NCBI GenBank assembly: GCA_033763595.1 | Contig: JANRKH010000018.1 | Span: forward strand, 57,371 to 121,370 | Direction of reading: 5' to 3' | DNA from: JANRKH01 sp033763595 | GTDB lineage: Bacteria; Pseudomonadota; Alphaproteobacteria; Rickettsiales; Rickettsiaceae | Length of the DNA stretch: 64,000 nucleotides | Part shown: positions 57,295-64,000 of the stretch, one piece after another | How the letters are laid out: every line of letters begins with the position of its first letter | How positions within the stretch are numbered: position 1 is the stretch's first letter | The notes under the pieces: model-generated | Told to the model about the DNA's origin: nothing | The model's database searches: none | Seen by the model: only the letters and a program-made list of their open reading frames with translations | Position numbers and translations under genes: made by a program

Positions 57295-57730
57295 CTGTCA
57301 CCGCGATACTGAACTTTTACAGGGATGACAAAAGTGGTAGCGGGAATGACAGAGAAGTGCAGCTGGAATGACAATTATGGTGTCATCCCCTCGAAAGCGA
57401 CATTGTCATCCCCTCGAAGGAGGGGATCCAGGAAACATAATTCTTCTAGATTCCCGCCTCCGCGGGAATGACAAAAGAGGAAGCGGGAATGAAAGTTATT
57501 ACGTCATCCCATGAAAACGGGGATCCAGTATAATGTATCATCCCCGTGAGTTTTACATGTCATCCCCTCGAAGGAGGGGATCCAGGGAGTATAATTCTTC
57601 TAGATTCCCGCCTCCGCGGTAATGACAAAAAGGGACGCGGGAATGACAAAAGAGGAAGCGGGAATGACAGTACCGATGTCATCCCTGAAATAGCGATACC
57701 AGTCATCGCGAGTGAAACGACGCGATCCAG
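57295..57730. repeat. Hairpin-repeat cluster 2
   Basis: Fills the 505-nt gap between the SPOR gene and the next. Contains full 27-bp units of all three stem variants in both orientations (for example at 57410-57440, 57448-57474, 57559-57585 and 57600-57626) and tandem half-units GCGGGAATGACAAAAGAGGA with about 20-bp spacing. Near 57700 there is a different unit, GTCATCGCGAGTGAAACGAC followed by GCGATCCAG. Confidence 0.85.
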
Positions 57731-57762
57731 CTTTACTTTTCTTTGTAAACTTGGAGGTCTAC

Positions 57763-58278
57763 TTAGCAATTATCCAAGTTATATTCTCCAAAATCAGCAT
57801 AATCATGAATACAACTTTTGTACAAAGCGAATGTAGTTCCTAAAACTGCAATTGAGATAGATGCGCAGAGGACCATGCTAATAGCTTTATCGTCTCTAAA
57901 AATACGCCCTGGCAATGCTTTTATCTCCACGTCATGATATTCGTTAAAGAGATGAGAGTATATAACTTCTGTGTTACAAAAAATTGGGGATTTTAGGTCT
58001 TGTTCTAAAATTTTTCTCGCCTCCTTTACTCCTACTTCCTTGTTTATGCAATTCTGCCAATATGTCTCTCGCGCAGCCAAAATAGCCCTGTCTAATTGGT
58101 CTTTTGACGCTTCTTCTTCGAAGTAAGAATAGATGAACTTTCCCGCGCTTACCAGCAAATCGTGGATTAATAAGTTTTCGCAAGGCTTTTGCTCGAGGCT
58201 TGATGCTTCGGGCTCAGTTGGTAATTGTGTGTTAATTTGATAACTAGGATTTTTATTATTTTTTTCTTTGTTAAACAT
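57763..58278 (-). CDS. Unrecognised small membrane protein
   Basis: 171 residues. The N-terminal 125 are polar and helical with no signal peptide (LLIHDLLVSAGKFIYSYFEE). One membrane helix lies near 135-155 (KAISMVLCASISIAVLGTTF) and a short acidic tail ends in cysteine. Tail-anchored topology is suggested. It has no close neighbour and its end lies next to hairpin cluster 2. Family not recognised. Confidence 0.55.
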   Translation of the reverse strand: MFNKEKNNKNPSYQINTQLPTEPEASSLEQKPCENLLIHDLLVSAGKFIYSYFEEEASKDQLDRAILAARETYWQNCINKEVGVKEARKILEQDLKSPIFCNTEVIYSHLFNEYHDVEIKALPGRIFRDDKAISMVLCASISIAVLGTTFALYKSCIHDYADFGEYNLDNC

Positions 58279-58419
58279 AGCTAAAAACCACTTTAATATA
58301 ACTTATCCTTAAGATGAGAAGCCCATTTGATCAATTCCTCACATACTCTTCACTCACAATCTTGCAAAAGCAAATACGATAGATCAAACTTACCCTATAG
58401 AGTATAACCATTAAAAACT

Positions 58420-59199
58420 CTACTGAGCTGTCCAGCCTCCGTCTATACTTATAATTTCTCCTGTCATAGTATTCGCGTTAGGTCCGCATAAAAAACACAC
58501 AAGTGCGCCAATATTTTCCGGTGTTACAAAGCGTCCTGACGGTTGCTTTTCAGCAAGAAGCTCTTTTGTTGCATCTTCTATCGCAATAGATTTTTCTTTG
58601 GCTTTTGCCTCTATTTGCTTTGCAACCAAAGGCGTGTAAACCCAGCCAGGACATATAGCATTACATGTAATATCCGATTTTGCTACTTCTAGCGCAACAA
58701 CTTTTGTAAGTCCTACGACCCCGTGTTTAGCTGCAACATAAGCCGATTTATTCACAGAGCCGACAAGACCATGAGCGGATGCGATGTTAATAATGCGGCC
58801 AAAGTTATTATTTTTCATGTAAGGTAGAGCGCTTTTGATCGTGTGAAATGCGCTGGAAAGGTTAGTTGCAATAATTGCATCCCATTTATCATCTGGAAAA
58901 TCTTCCACGGGCGAAGTAAACTGAATACCTGCATTATTAACTAATATATCAACCGAGCCAAGTTGTTTAATCGTTGTTTCTATCATATTATTGATCTGGC
59001 TAGGTTTTCTCATATCCGCGTCTAAGTATAATGCTTTAACATTATACTTCTTTGCACAAGAATTTACGATTTCCTCTATTTGGCTTTTATCTCCAAAGCC
59101 GTTGAAAATAATATTCACCCCCTCTTCTGCAAGAGAATGGGCTATCGCAAGCCCTATTCCACTTGTTGAACCAGTAATAATTGCGTTTTTATTTTGCAT
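58420..59199 (-). CDS. bdhA: 3-hydroxybutyrate dehydrogenase (SDR)
   Basis: 259 residues, classical short-chain dehydrogenase. Cofactor motif TGSTSGIGLA, NNAG (NNAGIQFTSP), catalytic Ser in IINIASAHG, Tyr-X3-Lys in SAYVAAKHGVVGLTK. The stretches QFTSPVEDFPDDKWDAI and CPGWVYTPLV are typical of D-3-hydroxybutyrate dehydrogenase, which interconverts hydroxybutyrate and acetoacetate. Its ATG shares a base with the stop codon of the upstream ankyrin gene (TAATG), so translation is coupled. Confidence 0.93.
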   Translation of the reverse strand: MQNKNAIITGSTSGIGLAIAHSLAEEGVNIIFNGFGDKSQIEEIVNSCAKKYNVKALYLDADMRKPSQINNMIETTIKQLGSVDILVNNAGIQFTSPVEDFPDDKWDAIIATNLSSAFHTIKSALPYMKNNNFGRIINIASAHGLVGSVNKSAYVAAKHGVVGLTKVVALEVAKSDITCNAICPGWVYTPLVAKQIEAKAKEKSIAIEDATKELLAEKQPSGRFVTPENIGALVCFLCGPNANTMTGEIISIDGGWTAQ

Positions 59200-60833
59200 T
59201 ATAACTCATTACTCCATATTGAAGAAGTACTTCCTGTTCTTGAAGGTGTACCTCGAGGTCTAACACTACTGCCTGAACTAACGTTACTTCCCGTTTCCAA
59301 TTCGGTATCTGAACCAACACTTGTAGTACTTCTGCCAGAGAGACTATTCATTATCTCTTTTGAAGCACGTCTCACAACTGTATCTTTATCTTGCTCTTGC
59401 GCCTTTCCTCCAAGCTCCTTAAAATATTGAGGAGAAATAGGAAGACGTATCTCTTCGCCACTAATCGCTGCAAATACCGAACCGTCTTTTATTTTAAAAT
59501 TTTTTCCTTTTACATCTGGCTCTGAGGACACAAATTTTCCCTCCCCATCAAACTCTAGGCAAAATGCTCTTCCCTGTATTTGCTTTCCGTTTTCATCTTG
59601 TAATCCAAGATAAACACACGCAGGCCCACTTTTAACAGTTATGGTAACATTCCTTAGATTTTTCTCACCAAGATAATTTTCCTTAATCTGTACATTTGTA
59701 TTATTTTCTGCATAACTCTTCGTGCGTCCGCTATTAAGAATATGAGAACGTACTTTAGGCTCAATCCCGCTCTTTGGCATTGAAGCAAATGAGGGCTTAC
59801 TTGTCTCTTGTTTATCGCTCTTACTCGAGCTTTGCGAGTGATTACTTTCACTTGTTAATGTTGATACAGTTGAACTTGATCGGAATCTTTGTGAATCCGA
59901 CTGTGAACCATAATATGAAGAATCTCCTTGCGAATCCTCAGATAGAGTTGATGTGTCACTTGAACCTCTTTTGTACTCGCTGACTGATGTTCTTGTTTTA
60001 GAAAGGTCAGTCAAGCTTCTGTAACTCGTCACTGCATCGTTTGTAAAGCTAAAAGCTTCTGTTATTTTTTTGAGTTGACCCAGAATCATTCTAAAGATTG
60101 CAGACTGCTCTTTCTTAATTTCAGAAAACTTGAATTTATGACGTTTTTGTAAATTTGTTATTAGCTTCTTTTTCCATTCATCTGCCTCTACATCTTCTGT
60201 AAAAGCTCTAAGTTTTTGTAGATCTTGCTCTAAAGGTTTGCGTCCTTTGATTATTTTATAACATATTTTTCCTATTGCGTCCTTTTTGTAAAAGTCGATA
60301 TATTTATTAATTTCTTGGGCCATGGCTTTGGTTGTATCGCCTGCATTTCTATCAGTTGTTATGCGTTCTTGGCCTTTTAATAATGGCAAAGGATCTGCGC
60401 CGTACGCTAGTAGCAAACTAACTTGCATTAGTTTAGTTTCGTCGGGAGTGTTATACCCAAGAACACTTTCAAGAGGACTCTTGTCTTGAGGACCTTGAAG
60501 ATTCGGATTCGCTCCATTTTTGAGTAGTAATTTAGATACTTCGAAGTTTTGCTCGATAAGTGCTAAATGCAATGGAGTTATGCCATAATTAGATTTTGCA
60601 TTTGGGTCTTCTCCTTTTTTAATTAGAAAACTCACATTCGCTATGTTTCTTGATGCAACAGCGGAATTTAGCAAAGGCGCTCCTTCATTGGTCTTAGCAT
60701 TTGGATCGTTAATTTGCTTATATAGCTCTTCTGCTTGTGTCGCAGCAGGATCACGAGATAAATCCGCCCCCGTCAGCAAACTTGACAATTTGTCTACTGC
60801 ATCTTGCTTAGTCTTAGCTTTATTCCTAAACAT
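59199..60833 (-). CDS. Ankyrin-repeat protein
   Basis: 544 residues. Ankyrin repeats at about 47-145: APLLNSAVASRNIANVSFLI, TPLHLALIEQNFEVSKLLLK and SPLESVLGY. A helical middle and a Ser/Thr-rich stretch (about 285-345) follow. A beta-rich segment at 385-465 has a possible domain (NVTITVKSGPACVYLGLQDE). Ends Ser/Gly/Thr-rich. No signal peptide or membrane helix. The stop overlaps the bdhA start by one base, an unusual pairing with a metabolic gene. Probably a host-directed protein. Confidence 0.85.
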   Translation of the reverse strand: MFRNKAKTKQDAVDKLSSLLTGADLSRDPAATQAEELYKQINDPNAKTNEGAPLLNSAVASRNIANVSFLIKKGEDPNAKSNYGITPLHLALIEQNFEVSKLLLKNGANPNLQGPQDKSPLESVLGYNTPDETKLMQVSLLLAYGADPLPLLKGQERITTDRNAGDTTKAMAQEINKYIDFYKKDAIGKICYKIIKGRKPLEQDLQKLRAFTEDVEADEWKKKLITNLQKRHKFKFSEIKKEQSAIFRMILGQLKKITEAFSFTNDAVTSYRSLTDLSKTRTSVSEYKRGSSDTSTLSEDSQGDSSYYGSQSDSQRFRSSSTVSTLTSESNHSQSSSKSDKQETSKPSFASMPKSGIEPKVRSHILNSGRTKSYAENNTNVQIKENYLGEKNLRNVTITVKSGPACVYLGLQDENGKQIQGRAFCLEFDGEGKFVSSEPDVKGKNFKIKDGSVFAAISGEEIRLPISPQYFKELGGKAQEQDKDTVVRRASKEIMNSLSGRSTTSVGSDTELETGSNVSSGSSVRPRGTPSRTGSTSSIWSNEL

Positions 60834-60963
60834 CTTTTTTCACCAATTTATATACTATTTAAAGAATAATATATCTATGACTAATTTACCAAGAAAAATT
60901 AAGATGTGAGTTAGAGATAATTATATATGTTACATTTTTACGGATACCTATAGGCAAAAAAAC

Positions 60964-60998
60964 AAAAACCACGGACTTTCAAAGTACCGTGGTTTTTT
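60964..60998 (-). terminator. Intrinsic terminator of the flagellin gene
   Basis: On the minus strand AAAACCACGG, a short loop, then CCGTGGTTTTTG followed by a T-run: a G/C stem CCACGG/CCGTGG flanked by A and T runs, about 25 nt beyond the flagellin stop. The A/T runs on both sides would allow action in both directions, ending transcription toward the ankyrin gene start. Confidence 0.8.
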
Positions 60999-61024
60999 CT
61001 TAAGTGTAATTAGATATAAGAACT

Positions 61025-63076
61025 TTAATTTATAAGTTTACTTAGTTCAGCGTTTGCTCTTTGCTCAGCTAACATAGCACCTATACAACCTTGGAAAGTT
61101 TGCATCGCATAATCAAGCTCGGTTCTAGCTTCTGTAATATCTATTCCGATCAAATCTTGCAATGACGCAGAAAGAGTTTGCTGCGAAACAATCAGCTGCT
61201 GCTTCAAGCTTCCTACAGCTACTTCGATAGCTGAAGTATCTCCGATTTCAGAGCTTATAACATTCACAATATCACTAAGTATTATTGTTGCAGTATTCGC
61301 ATTAGACTGCGAATCTACTGAAATAGATTGACCACCAGTAAGAACAGACCATGTCATATTACGTAATGACACAGATAATGTTTGACTTACATCAGTACCT
61401 ACGATGTATGTACTTGATTCTTGTGATCCAAGAGCATTTCTAATGTAGTTAGAAATTGCCTTTCTATTATCATCTGAGCTTGCATTAACGTCACTTGCGA
61501 ATGTAATATCTAAAGTATCACTCGAAGCTGCATGAGTTAGCGAATACTTGGTTCCTCTAGAAAATACGTTAGATGCTGGAAGAGCAACAGTATAATCCTT
61601 TGCTGTTCCGTCACCATCAGTGATTGTAACAGTAAGACCGCTAGTATTACATAAAACATTTGTTACTTTTAACTTTGTAAACTTGTCAGTTGTTAAAACC
61701 GCAGTCATTCCAGTTACAGATCCGATCGACACGTTATTAACACTGATTTCACCGCCTGTTGTATCAATCTTCATGTAATTACTTTGTTTAAACTTCAGCT
61801 TTGGTGCATCCGTATTAAAACCAGAGATAAATGCATTTATACCTGCTGTGTTAAGCACCTGGTTGGCCTGCATGTACATAGTAAATACTTTACCAGTTAT
61901 ATTTCCACCTGTATCATCAGTCGCTTTTATGCAATACATAGTATTATCTATACCTGAAACAGCACCGGCGTTTTGAGTTTGAATATAGCCATAATAATCG
62001 TCAGTACCAATTTTGAAAGAAAACTTTGCAAGTGCATCGTTCGCGTTTGTTGCTCCTAATGCTGGTATAGAAGTAAATCCCACTGCATCTCTATAAGTTT
62101 GCCATGTAGCAGAAGTACCTACGCCAGTAGTAACATTTACAAGAGCGATAGGTCCAACTTGACCAAGTAAGCTATTGCCAACATATTTTTCAGTATTAAC
62201 AGAAACGCCAGCAAAACCAGGGCCTGCAGTAAATGCATGGGTCAATCTTACGCCGGTACTTGATGACTGGAAGTCAGCAGTTGTCATAGTTTCATCAGAT
62301 ACTGTGAGCTGAGTGAGAGTAATAACGTTTGAAGAAGTAAGTTCGTACCCAAATTTTTTCACTGTATTATGAGTTGATTTATTTAAAGCCTTAAGTGTAT
62401 TAAGTGCAGTATCATTCGCGGTAGGTCCAATTAGTATTTGGTTTTGTGTTTCGTCAATATCTGCAGTTTTAAAAGTAAATACAATCGCATCAACACCTGA
62501 TCCAAGAGTAAATGTATCGTTAAGCTGCGTATTTGCTGCAAATGTTAATGTACCTGTTCTTCTAGTATGCGTTGTCACTATCGTCGAAAGAGCAGCTGTT
62601 TGTACTGGACGTGCATTATATATTGGATTACCACTTGCTAAGTCACTTGCAGATCCAAATGTACCGTTTAAAAGTTTGATACCAGCATATTCTGCAGTTT
62701 CAGGTATATTTGCAACTCTTTTTAGAATTTGATCAAAAGCTGATTTACTTGATTCCCTTAGAGTTTCTGGTAAGTTACCTGCAGCCTGAAGCGCGATGTT
62801 CACAAGCATTTGAACGCCTTCCTTCATTGTTTGCAACATACCGTTTCTGTTTACCAGAGCACTTTCAAGTCTTAGCAAATTCGAAAATGCTGAGTCTGTA
62901 TATTTTAATCTTGATTCACTTGATGATGCTTCTAAGTTAGCGAAAACGTTTTCAGAAGGCTTAGCATATTTTCTACCTGTTGCAAATTTCGTTGCAGCGG
63001 CTGTCATGTCTAACCTTGCTTGGTTCACTCCATATTTTGCCTGAAGTGTAACCGGGGTTGATTTAATTCCACTCAT
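61025..63076 (-). CDS. Flagellin, long form
   Basis: 683 residues with conserved ends and a long variable middle. N-terminal D0/D1 helices (about 1-150) include LQAKYGVNQARLDMTAAATK, SESRLKYTDSAFSNLLRLES and AEYAGIKLLNG (a flagellin landmark). The C-terminal helices (about 590-683) include LSASLQDLIGIDITEARTEL and AMQTFQGCIGAMLAEQRANA. The middle 440 residues are Thr/Ala/Ser/Asp-rich beta-like sequence. AGGAG precedes the ATG. A hook-associated protein (FlgL type) is the main alternative; the helical ends fit flagellin better. Confidence 0.88.
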   Translation of the reverse strand: MSGIKSTPVTLQAKYGVNQARLDMTAAATKFATGRKYAKPSENVFANLEASSSESRLKYTDSAFSNLLRLESALVNRNGMLQTMKEGVQMLVNIALQAAGNLPETLRESSKSAFDQILKRVANIPETAEYAGIKLLNGTFGSASDLASGNPIYNARPVQTAALSTIVTTHTRRTGTLTFAANTQLNDTFTLGSGVDAIVFTFKTADIDETQNQILIGPTANDTALNTLKALNKSTHNTVKKFGYELTSSNVITLTQLTVSDETMTTADFQSSSTGVRLTHAFTAGPGFAGVSVNTEKYVGNSLLGQVGPIALVNVTTGVGTSATWQTYRDAVGFTSIPALGATNANDALAKFSFKIGTDDYYGYIQTQNAGAVSGIDNTMYCIKATDDTGGNITGKVFTMYMQANQVLNTAGINAFISGFNTDAPKLKFKQSNYMKIDTTGGEISVNNVSIGSVTGMTAVLTTDKFTKLKVTNVLCNTSGLTVTITDGDGTAKDYTVALPASNVFSRGTKYSLTHAASSDTLDITFASDVNASSDDNRKAISNYIRNALGSQESSTYIVGTDVSQTLSVSLRNMTWSVLTGGQSISVDSQSNANTATIILSDIVNVISSEIGDTSAIEVAVGSLKQQLIVSQQTLSASLQDLIGIDITEARTELDYAMQTFQGCIGAMLAEQRANAELSKLIN

Positions 63077-63256
63077 ATAATATTCTCCTACTTGGATTGT
63101 TAAATGTGCTTACCTAGCAGATTTTTTTCCTATGAACAGAGTTTATGTTATTTATGGCATATTAGTCAAATTTCAGTAATATTTTTCTAATCAATAAATT
63201 AATATATAACTTTTTTGCAACAAACTATTCACGTGTATGTGGAATCTAGAAGACTT

Positions 63257-63592
63257 ATGTTTACTGGATCCCCTCCTTCGAGTGGATGACATGTTTCCTG
63301 GATCCCCTCTTTCGAGGGGATGACACCATAATTGTCATTCCCGTCTCCTTTTTGTCATTCCCGCGTCTCTTCTCTGTCATTCCCGCTTCCATTTTTGTCA
63401 TTCCCGCGCCCTATTTTGTCATTCCCGCGGAGGCGGGAATCTAGAAGGATAATATTCCCTGGATCCCCTCCTTCGAGGGGATGACAAGTTTCCTGGATCC
63501 CCTCTTTCGAGGGGATGACAAGTTTACTAGATCCCCGTTTTCACGGGGATGACAACGTCTCTGTCATTCCCGCGGAGGCGGGAATCTAGTTA
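63257..63592. repeat. Hairpin-repeat cluster 3
   Basis: Upstream of the flagellin gene. Full units in CTGGATCCCC-TCCTTCGAG... and CTAG/CCAG forms of all three variants, plus five successive half-units TTTTGTCATTCCCGC at about 20-22 bp spacing (63348-63425). The remaining part of this 540-nt gap (63077-63256) holds the flagellin leader with AGGAG. No gene supported. Confidence 0.85.
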
Positions 63593-63616
63593 ATAAATAC
63601 CCATACTCTCATCTCT

Positions 63617-64000
63617 CTACCGAGGTAGCCATAGATAGAATATGCAGCCCTTTATTCTTTTATCTAGGAGAGAGGTTGGTTTGAATCTATCATAGTCATA
63701 ATTATCTTCGTATTTATCTTCGTAATTATCCTCACCATTATCCTTGTAATTATCCTCACCATTATCTTCATCATTATCGTTTTTTGTTACTTCTATCTCT
63801 TGTGTAGTATAATCTGGTAGATTTTGTTCTTCTTTCGTGTTTTCTTCCGTGTTTTCTTCCGTGTTTTCTCTTCCGTTTTCTTCCGTGTTTTCTTCTATTA
63901 TATTTTCTACCCAGATTTTTCCTTTATGAGCATCTGTTATTTCTTTTGCGATAGAAAGACCAAGTCCTGTTCCTCCTGCTCCTGTTTTTGTTCTTGAGCT
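63617..64000 (-). CDS. Sensor histidine kinase, C-terminal fragment (5' end outside window)
   Basis: The open frame runs off the right edge; 127 residues remain. It begins in the ATP-binding domain with TGAGGTGLGLSIAKEITDAH (G2 box) and GKIWVEN, and ends with GCIFYLWLPR, the final strand of HATPase domains. Between these two normally adjacent parts lie about 80 extra residues of low complexity: EEN-T units coded by 12-bp repeats, then EDN-Y/G units. Domains before the ATPase and the partner regulator are not visible. Confidence 0.85.
   Translation of the reverse strand, partial: SSRTKTGAGGTGLGLSIAKEITDAHKGKIWVENIIEENTEENGRENTEENTEENTKEEQNLPDYTTQEIEVTKNDNDEDNGEDNYKDNGEDNYEDKYEDNYDYDRFKPTSLLDKRIKGCIFYLWLPR
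63700..63895 (-). repeat. Short tandem repeats inside a histidine kinase
   Basis: Two in-frame arrays: a 12-bp unit TTCCGTGTTTTC (about 63831-63893, coding EENT) and a 12/24-bp unit based on CTCACCATTATC / TTGTAATTATC (about 63706-63783, coding EDNG/EDNY). Such arrays are prone to slippage. Confidence 0.8.

Noticed and set aside
57546..57836. Open frames on both strands through hairpin cluster 2 (LRGNDKKGRGND-type and PSFPRRRESRR-type peptides)
   Set aside because: They are translations of the 27-bp repeats, with no ribosome site and no family; a common artefact of such repeats.

Overview
The window is a gene-dense, AT-rich stretch of an alphaproteobacterial chromosome. The gene set points to an obligately host-associated member of the Rickettsiales: GatCAB transamidosome, NtrY/NtrX, a long type of IleS, cytochrome bc1, ankyrin-repeat proteins, a U-box-like protein, and many lineage-specific proteins with one membrane segment. 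Flagellar genes (fliO, fliP, a long flagellin) and a CIO-type cytochrome bd oxidase make a flagellated group such as Midichloriaceae plausible. That family assignment is inference; no rRNA or marker tree is available here.

Layout. 1-3834: 3' end of the complex I operon (nuoL partial, nuoM, nuoN). 3895-5530: two unrecognised proteins. 5817-7648: fliO-fliP plus an amino-acid-type ABC ATPase. 7792-10299: petABC (bc1 complex). 10425-11621: lipase-like protein. 11785-15078: gatCAB. 15524-18109: clpB. 18239-23917: nth and three large lineage-specific proteins. 24157-24678: flavin reductase. 24917-31002: a minus-strand run ccmE-ntrY-ntrX-bioY-pentapeptide lipoprotein. 31686-36547: fatty-acid oxidation fusion, waaA and an aminotransferase. 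36654-40815: TPR/methyltransferase-like protein, MlaA homologue and a 753-aa orphan. 40988-43535: cydA-cydB and an unlisted 41-aa DUF2474-type small subunit. 43638-46589: two ankyrin proteins and HU. 46989-51333: orphan plus ileS. 51854-54803: murA and RNase J. 55533-60833: ankyrin/U-box protein, SPOR protein, orphan, 3-hydroxybutyrate dehydrogenase and an ankyrin protein. 61025-63076: flagellin. 63617-64000: C-terminus of a histidine kinase.

Together the genes describe an aerobic respirer (complex I, bc1, cytochrome c maturation, bd oxidase) that oxidises fatty acids and hydroxybutyrate, imports biotin, makes peptidoglycan and Kdo-lipid A, lacks direct Gln/Asn tRNA charging, and probably delivers ankyrin/U-box effectors to a eukaryotic host.

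The most striking non-coding content is two kinds of repeat. (1) A family of about 108-145 bp elements with inverted ends (TATACCAAATCCCA) repeatedly ends 0-8 nt from the stop codons of minus-strand genes and in waaA supplies the last codons. A second, about 155-bp element (ends AATAGACCTCTTCG) is found only inside or against the first. At 15104-15515 three elements are nested. (2) Three clusters of 27-bp hairpin repeats occur in variants whose stems covary. The single most interesting protein is the ankyrin/U-box-like candidate ubiquitin ligase at 55533-56324.
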